64,000 nt of DNA. It comes from Conchocele bisecta (lineage: Eukaryota; Mollusca; Bivalvia; Lucinida; Thyasiridae). Below, piece after piece: positions 1 to 12,894 of this stretch. The notes beneath the pieces were generated by a model, which saw nothing but the letters and a program-made list of their open reading frames with translations, ran no database searches and was not told the DNA's origin. A program made the position numbers and the translations under genes. Where the stretch lies: assembly GCA_029237695.1 (NCBI GenBank), contig CM055269.1, positions 29,236,956 through 29,300,955 on the forward strand, read 5' to 3'. Each line of letters opens with the position of its first letter. Position 1 is the stretch's first letter.

Positions 1-1760
1 CAATGGTAGAAATTAGGGTTTCTAACGATTCTTTTGACCGATCTAAGCAAAAAGTGGCATCGTCTGCGAACATTGTGTTTTTTATTTCTTCTGGATTTAT
101 TATTATTCCTTTTATCATGCTATTATTTCGGACACTATGTGATAGTATTTCTATTGCTATAATAAACAAATATGGTGACAAAGGACAGCCCTGTCTTACG
201 CCCCTACCTAAACCGAAAAAATATGTAAGATAGTCGTTATTTGTTACACAACTAGATAGGTTATGATAAAATACGTCAACCCATTTTATTAGACTGGGAC
301 CAAAATTTAAGAATCTTAAAACTTTCATAATATATTCATGACTAACACTATCAAAGGCTTTTTCAAAATCAGCAAAAAATAACAACCCTGGAATATATTT
401 TTCATTAACATGGTCAATAGTTTCAAATAATAATCTTATGTTTTCTCCAATATATCTGCCTTTAATAAAGCCTGTTTGAGAGGAATATATTAACTTGTTT
501 AATACACCCTTTATTCGTTTAGCAATAGCCTTTGTAGCAATTTTATAATCAATGTTCAGTAAACTTATTGGCCTCCAATTTGCGAGATTGGTACTGTCTT
601 TACCTTTTTTGGGAATTAAATGTATTATACTTTGTTCTTGTAGGGTTGTTAATTGTAGGGTTGTGAATAATTTAAAGACTTAACTAGGTATGTTTTGATG
701 TCGTTCCAAAACAATTTGTAGTATTCAGTAGTTATTCAATCTGATCCAGTACTTTTATTATTATTCATCTCCTTTAATGCATTAAAGCATTCAGATTCAG
801 ATAACACTCCTTCACATTTTATTTTTTCTTCTTCATTCAATTTATTATATGGAAAGAAATTTATGTCTGATTCTATACATTCTCTTTTCTTATAAAGATT
901 TATGTGCTGTTTATCGGTTATCTTTTGTCCATTTACATTTAATTCTGATATAATTTTTCTATCGAATTTTCGTTTTTCTACATCTGCAAATAATTTTGTA
1001 TTTGTTTCCCCTCCTTCCACCCAATTTACTTTTGATCGAAAAATAAAACCCTCTGCCCGTTTTTGATAAATGTCTTCTAAGCGTGTTGTATGGTTATTTA
1101 TTTCATCTATTGCTTCTGGATAATGTACATTTGCTTTAACCATTTCATCGATTTTTTCTTGTAACTTAACCTCTTTTAATTTAATGTTTCTGTTTCGCCT
1201 GGCACAATATTTTATTGACTGTTTCTTATTGTTCCTTTAATTAATTCCCATAAAATATTAGCATTAACCATTTTATTGACTTCTGCAATTTCGGAAATGC
1301 TGTTCTTTATAATAATTTTATATTCGTTGTCCAAAAGTATAGAGAATTGTTGAGTTTAAAGTATCCCAGTCCTCTTGGTTGGTTATTAATATTTATATCC
1401 AGTTTTACAAGTGCATGGTCTGTCTTGATGCTGCATTTTATCTCACATGACTTAATTGTATTAACAATATTATCTGAAACTAAAAAAATAGTCTAATCTG
1501 CATAGAACACGTGGTGTAGAATTTGAATGCCATGTAAATCGCTGCTGGTTTCTGTGTTTAAGTCTCCATATGTCGGATAAATCATATTTTTCTATAATAT
1601 TATTGATTGTTTCCCGATTAACTTTGTTGTAATTAAACCTCCCTTTTTATCAAATTCGTAGTTTAGAGTGACATTAAAATCAACACCAATAACCATTCTT
1701 GCGTTTTCATGTTTGGATATAAAGTCGTCTAGTTGTTTTGGCATACGTCCGTCCGTCCGT
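1..1760 (-). mobile_element. Decayed LINE (non-LTR retrotransposon), endonuclease plus reverse transcriptase
   Basis: Read on the minus strand this is one degraded LINE ORF2. An APE-type endonuclease region lies near 1745-1480, with G-V-D-F-N, D-I-W-R, R-F-T-W and R-L-D-Y signatures. A linker follows, open at 1143-736, with the LINE-typical N-W-V-E-G-G-E-T-N-T segment. The reverse transcriptase comes next: F-A-D-F-E-K-A-F-D near 390-355, G-R-G-V-R-Q-G-C-P-L-S-P near 205-165, and the catalytic F-A-D-D box near 75-60. Frames change several times (for example inside the endonuclease), so it is inactive. It runs off the left edge, so the 3' end is not seen. The 5' end stops near 1760 beside a short CGTC-rich tract. 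The linker form suggests an L1- or I-like clade, which I cannot decide. Confidence 0.85.
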
Positions 1761-2109
1761 ACGTCCGTACGTCCGTGTGTCCGGTTAAAGTTTTTTGGTT
1801 AAACTTTTTCCATCTAACTATATCTCTTTTTTTAGTGTCCATGCCTCGCCCCAAGGTGCGACATGCAGGCCAGGGCCATCTAGTCTACAAAAAGTGGGTA
1901 TAATTATGTTATCCAAGTGTCTATGCTTGGAAAAAACCTGGCCTTCGTGGCTTTGTCTCGTTTCTTGTTTACTATAGTATGATGCTTAACAATGCATTTG
2001 ATTCTATTAAACTTAAGTGTTGTATTGCTTCTCGGATGTTTAGTATAAACGAAAAAAATAGATATGTAAGCAAAAGCGAGAAATACTGAGAAAAACACAA
2101 ACATGCATT

Positions 2110-2490
2110 ACATGAAGTACACTGCCCCGTGCAGGCACCGGGGCGGGATCAACTGATCATGAGAATAATGCTGCAGTAGCCATTGCTTGTGGTAAAAGGC
2201 GACTAAACTGGCTTAACGATTATGTTCATACTTTCCGGAACCCACTATACCGGATTTGGCCCTCGTGTACATTTTTGGCTTTCTTGTATGTGAGAGTTGA
2301 GTCAGGCTATGCCCCATATATAAAAGTAAGATTATCGCTAATCCTATTACTTTTAGGGGATGGGATAAATGATGCTGGTGTGGCGAGGGCCTGGCACCAG
2401 ATCAGGTTGTTCTAATTTCAGGACTGAATATATATTTTGATTGTAAATATTGAGTTCTGAAGTTGGGATTTATCCCCCTCGGACAGGTGG
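2110..2490. repeat. Dispersed repeat family R1, copy 1
   Basis: About 380 bp that recurs at 14990-15275 and 16880-17320. Shared blocks include 'tggcaccaggtcaggtt' with small changes, 'ttctaatttcag', 'gctgaatat' and 'cgtaatcctattacttt'. No terminal inverted repeats or coding potential are evident. It could be a SINE or the tail of a larger retroelement, but I see no clear box A/B. DNA between 1761 and 2110 holds only a short CGTC-rich tract and unassigned sequence. Confidence 0.6.
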
Positions 2491-2867
2491 ATACGGGACA
2501 CGACCCCGTTGACCCGTCTGCGTGTAGACTCCCTGAGGCTTGTACCTCTATGTCAGAAAAGCGGACGTTAAACCCTATTCACACACTCAATAATTACATG
2601 AAGTACATGAAAATTCTCATTCACAAAAACCTTCATTGCATAAGACGATCTTTCAATGTTACATATGCTAAGATGTGTGAAGTGATGGGTTACACCACAA
2701 TATACATACTCACAATAATGGTGTATTTCCGTAGTATATACAAAAGCTATTATGTGTTGCATGTATGCATCAACAATTGGGACTGACCTGGCCATTAATT
2801 GCCACCTGTCACCTATTATCGTATTATACATTTCCTTCTCTATCAATAATAAATAACAAGTTTACAT

Positions 2868-2918
2868 CATATATACACACACACACACACACACACGCGC
2901 GTACACACAAATATACAT

Positions 2919-2951
<33 letters not shown>

Positions 2952-2962
2952 ACACATATATG
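2868..2962. repeat. Compound microsatellite (CA)n / (TA)n
   Basis: A run of CA dinucleotides passes into ACAT and then TA dinucleotides. It is simple sequence with no coding role, and the open frame crossing it is an artefact of the repeat. Confidence 0.95.
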
Positions 2963-3049
2963 TACATATATATGGTTGTTCACCAATTTCCAAATGTAAT
3001 GCCCATGACCGCAATGGTGATTATAATTATATTGTCATTCGTAAATGCA

Positions 3050-5380
3050 ATGTAAATATACAATGTGCGAGCAGTAGATATGAGCTGTGATAAAAACGGG
3101 TGAGATAAATAGCTTCCAGGGGGCTTAGGAAATAACGGTATAAATGGAATCCCGTCTGTGAAAAAGGACCATACGACACATGCAGTAGTAGTAGTAATTC
3201 TTGAATTGCGTGTATGTGCAGATGTTACAAATGCCGTAAAGTCCACTCTCCCCACCGGTTTCCTAAATAACACATGTGTAATAAATGTAGAATAAAAACG
3301 ATCCATATCTCCACTTGACTGCTAGTGCACTTCTAATCCAGCGTGTCGCCCCCTGCAATCATGGATTGTAGAGGAGACCTAGGTAGACACACGAGTCTGT
3401 GTCGCCTTGATACACACAATAGTGCTCTCTCCGTGTTACGAAAGCGAAAGTTCGAGAGAACCATAACAATTGTGTTCACGTATGTGCCTCGCATTGAGAA
3501 AAAGAACAAAAAAAAAACAAAAAAAAAACACCCCTTCAATAACGGAATGTGTGTCGTGGCTAGCATGATCTTAAATATTGAGTCATGTTCGTTAATATAA
3601 AAACATATATCTATCTATATGTAGATATAGATAGTTTATACCCCGATCTGACCGCATGTATTTACTGCCAGATCAGAGTCGACGCTAGGATTAGGTAATT
3701 TTCTCATCACGAATCGCATACGTGCTAAGTAAAAACGTATAGTGCTTTATTAGTATCAAGCTCCTACTTACATACATGTACTTTGAATGATCCATTAAAT
3801 ACTATGAATGTATTAATGCACTATGAGTGGATTAATTATTGATTGCATACAAGTGACCAGGCTAACGGAATTAATACACTTGTGTAAAGGGATATTATGT
3901 GAAGTACAGGTAAAATGTATGGGGGTAGGTGTGATAGTTGGGTTGAGATCATGTGCAGAGATAAATAAAACAGTCATATGGATGGAGAACTATGGCCAGG
4001 ACGTGCGAGTAGCAGCTTCGTATGTCTTGAAGTGCCTATTATATGCATATTCTCCGCATTATATAGTGCAGCACATGGCAAAATCACTCTTGCGTATGTG
4101 AATATATATTTTGTTTGAGAGTGGCTTATTTTATTACAACACGCGTTTTATTTTATGAGCAAGCAGAACAGTACAAACATGTAGTGCACAGTTTGGTCAG
4201 GCTCATTAAATAACCGGATTTATACAACATGGTGTTTGAGCGACTTATACATGTATGCATATCGCAATATAATGTGATCTCGGCAGCTAAATGGTCACTC
4301 GCGTGAATTGTGTTGTAGAGAACATATATTATGGAAACAGGAATAATGCATGTAAATGTATATATTGCAAACACTACATGATATGATAAAACTAATACGA
4401 GATGAGACGATATTCAGTGCGCAAATACATAATAGTTGACATACATCACGATATAATGGTCAACTTTACGTTGTTTTATAATTAATCTAGCTATAGCGAG
4501 ATACGATTCATCCGCTACTATGTACATGTATAATGGTGACTATAACACTATCCCCTGTTAATAGAAACATTGCTACATATCGTGGACTGAGTTTAAACTT
4601 TGCTACAATGACGCCAATACTATGCAATGAAAATGTAAATTGAATATAGATATGTTAGGTTCATGTCGGTGATTGGCATTATTAAGTGAGTCTGGGTTTC
4701 TCTGAATTAATATTGCCTCTGCGAGACATATACTGAATAGATAGAACATAACACGAATATGCTTGCATTATGACAAAATGTCATGCAGAAGATAATCTGC
4801 ATTCTAAGTACTTCACCATTACACTATGTCCTTATAATGTATTAGTATGTGATGATTTATATTACCATGGAATGCATACTCGCATCTTCGCATACATTAT
4901 AAGAGTATATGTGATTGGTATATGCATATTTTATTATTATTATACGGTATTCATATATTGCTGAACGGTGCAGTGTACATTTGTTCGTCATTCATTCTCC
5001 GTCGTCTGTTGATCTGTACTGCTGACAGTAACAATTTTGTTAAAGTTAGCATTCACAGTGTCAGTGCCAACTGCTTTAAGCTATATGTGTATGTGCAGGA
5101 GGCAGCCCCTTTTCATTTCGTCAATGGCCGTTTGCTTTACAAGTGCCTATATTTATGGCTTGCAATTGTTTTCAACATGCCATCTAATTATATGTTCATA
5201 GCACGTCAATTGTGTGTGCTTCTTTCGAATGGTGCTTGAATACATTCTAACAGTGATAACTGCCTGACAAAAATAGTTTGTGGAATCAACCGGATCCAAA
5301 CAGTACATGTACAAACTGTAAATATTTATGATTGTATTTGTATGTGTTTCTACATATACATGCCTAATCTGTTTCCGAAT
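3050..5380. other. AT-rich spacer without recognised features
   Basis: I see no exon-like open frame, RNA gene or clear repeat here apart from short A-runs near 3505-3530 and a TATC/TAGATA stretch near 3610-3635. Short open frames exist on both strands but lack protein-like composition and splice context. Confidence 0.5.
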
Positions 5381-6240
5381 GATTGATGGCAGCCGTCTTA
5401 GATTTGAGATTCAGTTGTGTTTACATATGTTATTATATACCTCAGTTCATTTATTTCAAGTGAAAACTGTCCACAGATGGAATAGATATTTATAATAGCA
5501 TCTATGACAAACAGTTAGCGAACTCGAATTTAATTGAAAATTGGCTGATGGCGACCATCTTGGATTCGAGATACAACTTACTAATTATGTTATTCAGTGT
5601 TCTATAACACATATGTAGTTCTATATCAAAGAGGAGTCACATTACAACATTAATTCATACATAATAGTGTCAGCAATTTTTACCAATATGGCAACCGGCG
5701 GCAATCTTGAATTTTAGATAAAACTTTTGTATTAGATATTAATTCCTCCATGAACCTTAGAAACTTGAATATAACACAAGAAATTTAAATAATTACTTTT
5801 ATCGCTATTTAGCTACACTTATATATTGTTGGCCACTTTTTCCAATATAGCTGTCCGCAATATTTTACCAATATGGACACCGGCGGCCATCTTGAATTTA
5901 CCATACAACTTCTATATTAGATATTCATTCCTCCATGACCCTTAGAACATTGTATATAACAGAAGAAATGTAAATCATTACTTTTATTGAAATTTAGCTG
6001 AACTTGTGTACTGATTGTATTGTTTTTTCCAATATGACCACCGGTGGCCATCTTGGAATTGAGATACAACTACTATATTTGATATTCATTTCTCCATGAT
6101 TGTTAGAAGCTAGCATACAACACTAGAAATGGGAATCATAAAGTTAATTGAAATTTAACTCAACTTATATATCGTCGGCCATAATTTCAAGATGGCCGTC
6201 GGCAGCCATCTTGAATATGAGATAAAGCGTGTGTCTTTGG
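5380..6240. repeat. Diverged tandem repeat, period about 160 bp, 5-6 copies
   Basis: The phrase 'ggcggccatcttgaatt' or a variant, followed by 'gagatacaact', 'gatattcattcctccatga' and 'cttatatattgt', recurs near 5390, 5545, 5690, 5875, 6037 and 6190. The copies are well diverged, so the array is old. A lone related segment sits near 43655-43690. Confidence 0.75.
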
Positions 6241-6316
6241 CTAACAAACTTTGTATGGTCCTAAGGAACTTCCATACCAAAGGGGATATTTGCATCATGA
6301 TGTGAAGTCAAACCCC

Positions 6317-6676
6317 TATAATTCCAGCACAAAAATATTTACACAATTCCCTAACATTTGATTGGTCCGTAGCAAGTCTCTGTCCAAAATTTATGCCCCG
6401 GTAAACTCCATACCGAACTACTTTCCGTAACCGTCAGGCGCAGTTAAAATAATTCTTCAGAAAACGGAAAATAAACACATTTTCTTGATGAATTTATTTC
6501 AAATGCTGGAATTATAGGGAATGAATGGCCTTTTTGTGGAATTTACCGGGATATAAACTTGGAAAAGTCGCGGGAATACTGGACGAGGCCTTCCGGCCTT
6601 CGTCCAGTATTCCCGCGACTTTTCCAAGTTTATACCCCGATAAATTCCACAAAAAGGCCATTCATTCCTATAATGT
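6317..6676. mobile_element. 200 bp TIR MITE joined to a long hairpin (foldback family F1), copy 1
   Basis: The first 200 bp (6317-6516) begin 'tataattccagca' and end with its inverse. From 6511 to 6676 the DNA is a near-perfect hairpin whose arms carry 'gaatgaatggcctttttgtgg' and 'cggccttcgtccagtatt' with a loop near 6596. The same combination recurs at 40162-40452 (one arm only), 55670-56095 and, inverted, at 58515-58872. The hairpin arm and the TIR element therefore move or duplicate together. Confidence 0.8.
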
Positions 6677-6786
6677 TTTGCACTTAACAAGCCTACTACT
6701 ATATTATATCCCAAATGGATGATTTCCTCTGTATCTAACACTGCTGAGCACGAAATGTGTCGTTTGCTGTTGCTTTTGCCTTCTTT

Positions 6787-6872
6787 CTCAATAAAAACAT
6801 GTTTTGACAGCATTTTAGAATCATTTCCATTGGAAATTATTCTAAAATGTTACCAAAGCATGTTTTTGATGA
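6787..6872. mobile_element. Short palindromic MITE (foldback family F2)
   Basis: Arms 'acatgttttgacagca' and 'catgtttttgatgag' surround a centre 'tttccattggaaa'. Relatives lie at 23020-23140, 42205-42240 and 59110-59240. The 22.9 and 59.0 kb copies sit inside larger elements ending in 'taacccttacaccg'. From 6880 to 7670 there is a short 'acaacagccacctctctac' repeat and otherwise nothing recognised. Confidence 0.6.
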
Positions 6873-7669
6873 GAATTATCGAAGAAAATATATAAACGGC
6901 GGATGACAAAATTTAATGTAGCATTAACCACCCTACAACAGCCACCTCTCTACAACAGCCAGTTTTTCGTCTTCCCCTGGGTGGCTGTTATAAAGAGGTT
7001 GCACTGTACATGTAAACGCGATTTCACTTTTCATATTTGCCCTTATAGTTTCACTTTAGCAGCTTTCCTCTGGTGAGCATATTAAGGCTATAATTTAAAG
7101 GTCACATTACAAACTATCACTTATTTTCTTCAAAACGCGCTAAAAACAACAACGGCGACCCTAATAACCGATTTCCGGTTCGTTTCTATTTTGCGTGATA
7201 TTGAGATTTCTCATATCGCACCTTATCTGACACCTATACAGATTCATGCAATGAATTAGTCATCGCTTATCTCTTCTGTTACTGCGACCTACTGGCGCGA
7301 GGTGGCGCTGTAAAAATAACCGCTATGACGTAGCAGTAGAACAGCTTACCTGATTGGTGGATGAAGGTTTCTTATATAATATCGTTTGGATTTACGGACA
7401 TCATGTATTTGTTGCATAATTTCTTCGTTTTTGTCGTTTAATATATACGTTAATCGTTATTTCTTCCTTCGCCTAGTTATACTTGGATTATTTATACGTT
7501 GGTTGCAATCATCGGCGACGACTATATGTGCGGAAGTCGGTTGTAATTCACGGTCAGACAGCAGAGCCAGAATCAGAAAAAAATGTGAAATTAAATGTTA
7601 TATTTCTAATTTTAGCTCGACTATTCGAAGAATATTTAGAGCTTATGTAGTCACCCCGTCACGCCTTTG

Positions 7670-8530
7670 TTAAGGTTTTTAGTCAAGCTTGTATATGGAA
7701 TACTCCTGGCCCTACACCCACCATACTTGGACAACTTCATCTCCTAGTGATGTACATCAACATCCCCTGACCTATATTTGACTTTGACCTACATTTAACC
7801 TTGAATTACTTAGTTAATTATCTTGGTTAAGGTGTTTAGTCAACCTTGGTTAAGGTTTTTAGTCAAGCTTGTACATGGAATACTATTGTGCATACAGACA
7901 CCATACTTGGACAACCTTTTCTCATAGGGATGTACATCAATAACCCCTGATCTATATTTGACCGTGACCTACATTTAACCTTGAATTACTTAGTTAATTC
8001 CCCTTGGTTAAGGTTTTTAGACAAGCTTGTATATGGAATACTTCTGGCCCTACACCCACCATACTTGGACAATTTCATCTCCTAGTAATGTACATCAACA
8101 ACCCCTTACCTATATTTGATATTGACCTACATTTAACCTTGAATTACTTAGTTAATTCCCCTTGTTTAAGGTTTTTAGTCAACCTTGGTTAAGGTTTTTA
8201 GTCCAGCTTGTACATGGAATACTATTGTGCATACAGACACCATACTTGAACAACATTTTCTCATAGGGATGTACATCAATAACCCCTGATCTATATTTGA
8301 CCTTGACCTACATTTCCTCTTGAATTACTTAGTTAATTCCCCTTGGTTAAGGATTTTAGTCAACCTTGTAGATGGAATACTCCTGGCCCTACACCAACCA
8401 TACTTGTACAACTTCATCTCCTAGTGATGTACATCAACAACCCCTGACTTATATTTGACATTGACCTACATTTAACCTTGAATACTTAGTTAAGTCCCCT
8501 TGGTTAAGGTTTTTAGTCAACCTTGGTTAA
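7670..8530. repeat. Higher-order tandem repeat, about 337 bp period with two alternating subunits
   Basis: The phrase 'ttaaggtttttagtcaagc' followed by 'ttgtatatggaatactcc' or 'ttgtacatggaatactatt' recurs near 7672, 7853, 8011, 8192 and 8346. Spacings alternate between about 180 and 157 bp, and the 'ggccctacacccacc' and 'gtgcatacagacacc' versions alternate, giving an A-B-A-B-A array. It abuts the C-tract element beginning at 8535. Confidence 0.85.
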
Positions 8531-8534
8531 GGTC

Positions 8535-10240
8535 ATAATCCCCCCCCCCCGGACATACTCCCCCCCCCCCATATTTTTTGACACAGGAGGACAAAATCCC
8601 CCCCCCCCCGTCTAAAATGCAGGTAGGACAAAATCCCCCCCCCCTGTCTAAAATGTAGGTAGGACATAATCCCCCCGTCCAAAAATAACACAATCCCCCC
8701 CCCCCCCCCGCCCCCACCGTCCGCAAAAACATGTGTAAATTTGCGAGAGTGATTACAAAAACCCATTGAAACACAACTTAACGCAACCCTTGATACTGTT
8801 AACAAACTCTATTCGATTCGGCTCATATTTAAGGGTGGGAATTGGCTCGAACACCTTCCATACCCGGGATATATAGGCTATTAGCCCAGTAAAGAAGCAG
8901 GCCGATGTTCGTCGGTTTGGTTTATATTTCCGAATTTTGATAAATGTTGCATTTATAATTCAGGCTCCAAAAATGTGCGTCAAATATAGGAGAATCTATG
9001 CAGGCATGGTAACCTATAATTTGAGGCCTCCTATAGCACCCATCAGCTTATATGTGTGTGATATAGTATGGCTGGGTATCGATTATAGATGATTGAGGGG
9101 AGCCCATACTAGTTTACGTGTAGTGTGCGTGTTGAGTGGCATACGGACTGGTCAAATGAAATTAAATGGCAAGTGTACTATCTGAGTCACCAATGTCTAG
9201 CAAGTGTGCTCTATGTAATTAACTTATATTTACATTCAGTCCTAATCCTACCTACCTAATCACCATCGAGAAGAGAAGAGAAGAAGAAAGCGATTTCTGA
9301 CGGTATGTTATTTGACGTGCCACCCTATGTTAGTGTGCTGTATCAGAATGCTATATTAACCTATCATGGTAACCGTGATTGCTGATTTTGTGTTGTTAAT
9401 TGGGTTTTATATATTATTTTTGTTTTGTTATTTACTAGCATTTATTTAATTTTAGTTAAGTTTTGAGTCACCTACCACACCGTCAGATTGTGGCCGAAAT
9501 AGACAAATAAACATTAAATCGTTGATTTTTGTCTATATTGGAGTAATGCAGATTGTCAATTTCGACATAAAAAGCAATAACTCCTGGTGGAGGAAACATC
9601 CAGTTCCGCCGGTAGCTCCGGAGTCCCCGTAGTAAAGCTCCAAAAAAGAAACCTCAAAAGGAGGCGATTTTGCACAACTCCACTCAACCAGCTGACTACC
9701 TCACCCCACTGACTCACTCAATCACTTAGCCCAATTGGTAATAAACTCCATAATGGAAGGTTATGAATCCCACCATGTTTACTGAAATTTATATACATAC
9801 GTATATGCAGACATTAATTAACACCTTAAATGAGTGAGTAGGCTTGAGTGAGATATCTAATAATTATCAACTACTTAATAAAAAATAATCATAATTAAAT
9901 TAGCCTGATTAACATGATGTGAAAGAGCATCAAAGAAACCAATTTGAAAACCGATCATATTTAAATTAGCCTGATTAAAGAGATCAGAGAAACCAATTTG
10001 AGAACTAATCAAGTGATCAATTATCAATTTAAGGAATATTAATGTTCAAAACATCAGTTGAATAATCAAGAAACCACAATAGCATCAAGAAATCAATGAT
10101 TCAAACAATTAAGATCAAAGTGACAGTAAAATATAGACATATATTTGACAAAGCGGGGGGATTATGTCCTACCTGGATTTTTATATGGGGGGGATTTTGT
10201 CCTACCTTGAATCTGAATGGGGGGATTATGTCCTACCTGG
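8535..10240. mobile_element. 1.7 kb element with G/C-tract inverted terminal arrays
   Basis: The left end (8535-8712) has units of a C-tract followed by 'gtctaaaatgtaggtagg' and 'acaaaat' or 'acataat'. The right end (10155-10240) carries the reverse complement: G-tracts with 'attatgtcctacctgg' and 'attttgtcctacc'. The ends are thus inverted arrays of about 35 bp units with homopolymer runs up to about 18. The interior has no convincing gene, only a purine-rich 'gagaagagaagagaag' stretch near 9270 and AT-rich repeats around 9840-10130. I cannot assign a superfamily, and both outer boundaries are approximate. Confidence 0.6.
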
Positions 10241-10539
10241 GTTTCGAATACTAAAATATAACTAAATCACATATTGTGTTCGTTGACAGATAAAAAGAAT
10301 TAAAAGTATATATTCAATTTTCACATGTACAGTGAATTCTTTACTATTTCTAATCTATTTTCCTACTGACTTGTTTCAAATAAATAGAAAATGTTTGGAC
10401 TTAATCGTTGTTTTGTCAAATGGGGGTTACGTCGAAGCTTGGTCCTATATGTGGCTGTGACTGGAGAAATTGGGTTTGTGTGATTTGTGACTAGTGTAGG
10501 TCCTAATCAAATATAACACTCCGGTAGTCTAAATACGAT

Positions 10540-10640
10540 CTAGAGTGCATGTTAGTGTGTTTTATTGAAGGAATGCCGAAAAGTGCAGATCCTGTTCAGA
10601 CTGCGAATGTACAGGCTGAACTGGATCTACACTGGTCGCA
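10540..10640. repeat. Copy of the 'tgcagatcctg...ctggatctacactgg' palindromic family (F3)
   Basis: Weak inverted arms 'gtgcagatcctg' and 'ctggatctacactggtcgc' flank a short middle. Related copies: 14665-14745, 17920-17985, 27535-27595, 39690-39855 and 56295-56362. The short open frame across this copy follows from the repeat. The rest of 10640-11490 shows nothing I can assign. Confidence 0.6.
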
Positions 10641-11489
10641 AACGCCCTATAAGCCCCGTGTTGTGTTTGGCTTATTGCACCTTCTCAGTCGCAGTGTACA
10701 GCGGATGTTGACACAATCTTTAAACAACACCCCACCCCCCGTGGCAATTAGAGCGACTAATTTTCCCACTGCTGTCACCCCTGGCTTTCCTTAATTGACC
10801 CCATGTACAGTACTGTTTCATTGTATGTGGACAATGGCCTACAAGAATGACGTTATGACAGTTTGACCAGCATAGCACCAGATCCATCTATGCACCTGAC
10901 AGCTCTGATAAGTGTCTACTCTGTTGCCCGTCTGATTTAGCATTATACATAAGTACTATCGTAGTAAACATAGATTGTAACCTGACGATGTAAATATAAA
11001 TAAATATATATACAGACTGGTATCCTACAGCTGTTGAAAATTGCACAGTATGTCCATTTTGTCATTTTGTCACCCACTGTCGCATTTCAGTATGTTGTTT
11101 GTAACTAGGTCATTCTTATATTTTTACAGTACAGTACAGTCCCATATATTTAAATCAGCGGTCTAATAAACTGGAGTTCTAAGTAGTCTGTTGAACTATT
11201 ACGTGTAATAATCGTATTATGCATACATTTCGGAAGTTCTACTGATACGTCATATACCCACGTGACCGCAAAGGGAAATAACCGTGGTAAGCAAAATAAG
11301 GGGAAGTTAGTCATGCAGTGACGGCTGAAAAAACTGGTTGTCCGGAATATGAAATCCGTAAAAGAATCCTGAAAATTTGTTTTATTTGATATATAAATGA
11401 TGAATACATAAACGTATCGCGAAAACAGAAGCTAGTTATATCTCCTTTAATATTTGTTTAGTTTCGTATTTTAGATTTTATCAAGACCA

Positions 11490-11787
11490 GTAGCCGATTT
11501 CACCAACATTGCAAAGTATATTTGTCTAGCAAAGTATACTTTGAGGGAGTAATCATTTATTTTTTCCTGAAATGCATTATTTCATATAGAACTAACAACT
11601 GCATATATTTGATGATTAAAAATATGCAGAATTATTATACTAAATGTATTACATTATCACAGCCAAAATGGCTGTGATAATGTAATAAATTCAGTACAAT
11701 AAAAATGTATTCTTAAATTGAAAATTTCTCCCTCAAAGTATACTTTGCTAGATAAGTATACTGTGTAATGTTGGTGAAATAGGCTAC
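11490..11787. mobile_element. MITE family M1, copy 1
   Basis: Long terminal inverted repeats start 'gtagccgatttcaccaac' and end with its inverse, with subterminal 'agcaaagtatactttgag'. A second, inner palindrome ('attacattatcacagcca' and inverse) sits near 11647-11690. A full second copy lies at 28557-28853 in the opposite internal orientation. No coding capacity. Confidence 0.85.
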
Positions 11788-11869
11788 AGATTTACATTTA
11801 GCGATGAGACATGCGGACATTACATCGTTTAAGCATGATTAAGATAATGTATTTGTTTCAAAGCTATTT

Positions 11870-12523
11870 TAGCTGACCTGAGCCGAAGGCTCGAGCGAGC
11901 CATCGTTACCATTTTTCGTCCGCCGTCCGTGTCAGCACTTTTCCGATCTCTTTTTCTTCTCAACTGCTTGGCCTATGTTAACCAAACTTCACGGGGATGG
12001 TCTATGTGTTACTCCTTTTCAGATGTGTCAAAAATGGACGTCGTCGCAAATCCAAGATGGTCGCCGTTGTAAAGTAGGTAAAAATCAAAAAAAATATCCT
12101 CACGAACCGCCAGACCGATTTCGACGAAACTATGCAGCAATGATCGATAGTCAATGCTCTTTCAGATTTGTTAAAATGATGAACCCGGGGTCAAAAATTT
12201 CCGTGGTCAAGTAGGGGTCAAATTCCAAATTTGACCAAATATGGTCATATTGTATATCACATTTCACATTTGACCAAATATGGTCGTTTCATATAGCAAA
12301 TCGAAGGTATCGATGAGACTATCACTCTGTGACATCTTTTTTGTGAAATTTTTAGACATTTTAAGACAACCTGAACAATTACTCAGATGACGTTTTATGA
12401 ACTTTTATGTTGATGGAACTTGGTATGTATAATAAACAGTCCGAGCCGTACCGTTTTTTGTTTACTTTATAATGGGGATATTAATTTCAGGTGAGCGATA
12501 CAGGCCCACTTGGGCCTCTTGTT
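11870..12523. mobile_element. Dispersed non-autonomous element of bivalve type
   Basis: It starts 'agctgacctgagccgaagg' and ends 'gtgagcgatacaggccca' followed by a short hairpin (aggccca/tgggcct). From memory, closely similar ends are common in oyster and other lophotrochozoan genomic repeats; I could not check this. It contains 'gtccgccgtccgtg' and paired 'tttgaccaaatatggtc' motifs. A hairpin close to one end recalls Helitrons, but I do not see a proper CTRR terminus. No coding sequence. Confidence 0.55.
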
Positions 12524-12539
12524 TAAACTAAAGTTTAAA

Positions 12540-12785
12540 CTTTATTTATTTTACAACGATTACAAACAAGCGCGAGGGCACTTATACAAATGCTTTCGTT
12601 GGCACAGATGAAGGCGTAAGGGTGGTCATTAATGTGGGAGGAAAGCGGAGTACCCGGAGGAAACCCACTTGTCCGATCTGGCGACCACCATACCATCTCG
12701 CATACTTCCCCGACTGAGGATCGAACCTGGAGACGCATTGGTGAGAAGCGCGCTCGTTACCAATTGCGCTAACCGGACAACCTTC
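12540..12785 (-). mobile_element. tRNA-derived SINE, minus strand
   Basis: Reading from 12785 downward, a tRNA-like head has a box A (TTAGCGCAATTGGTAACG) and a box B (GGTTCGATCC). A conserved-looking body follows with 'gggtttcctccgggtactc' and 'tttcctcccac', then a tail ending in AAATAAATAAAG near 12545. The body motif resembles the shared core of widespread metazoan SINE superfamilies, but I cannot name the superfamily with confidence. The head has lost a fully paired cloverleaf. Confidence 0.8.
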
Positions 12786-12894
12786 TTGTTCTTAGTTGAT
12801 CGTTCTGTTTGCACCTTTAAGAATATTGTTTAACTGGACGACGGACAGTGTAGGCCCCGGTTAATGGAATGTTTTACAAAACTATTCCTGGATA

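Noticed and set aside
7386..7673. 95-codon frame as a gene
   Set aside because: It begins with a mixed hydrophobic stretch, but there are no splice sites in phase and no conserved look; it runs into the tandem repeat.
11870..12523. Helitron
   Set aside because: There is a small hairpin near one end, but no CTRR terminus and no Rep/helicase sequence.
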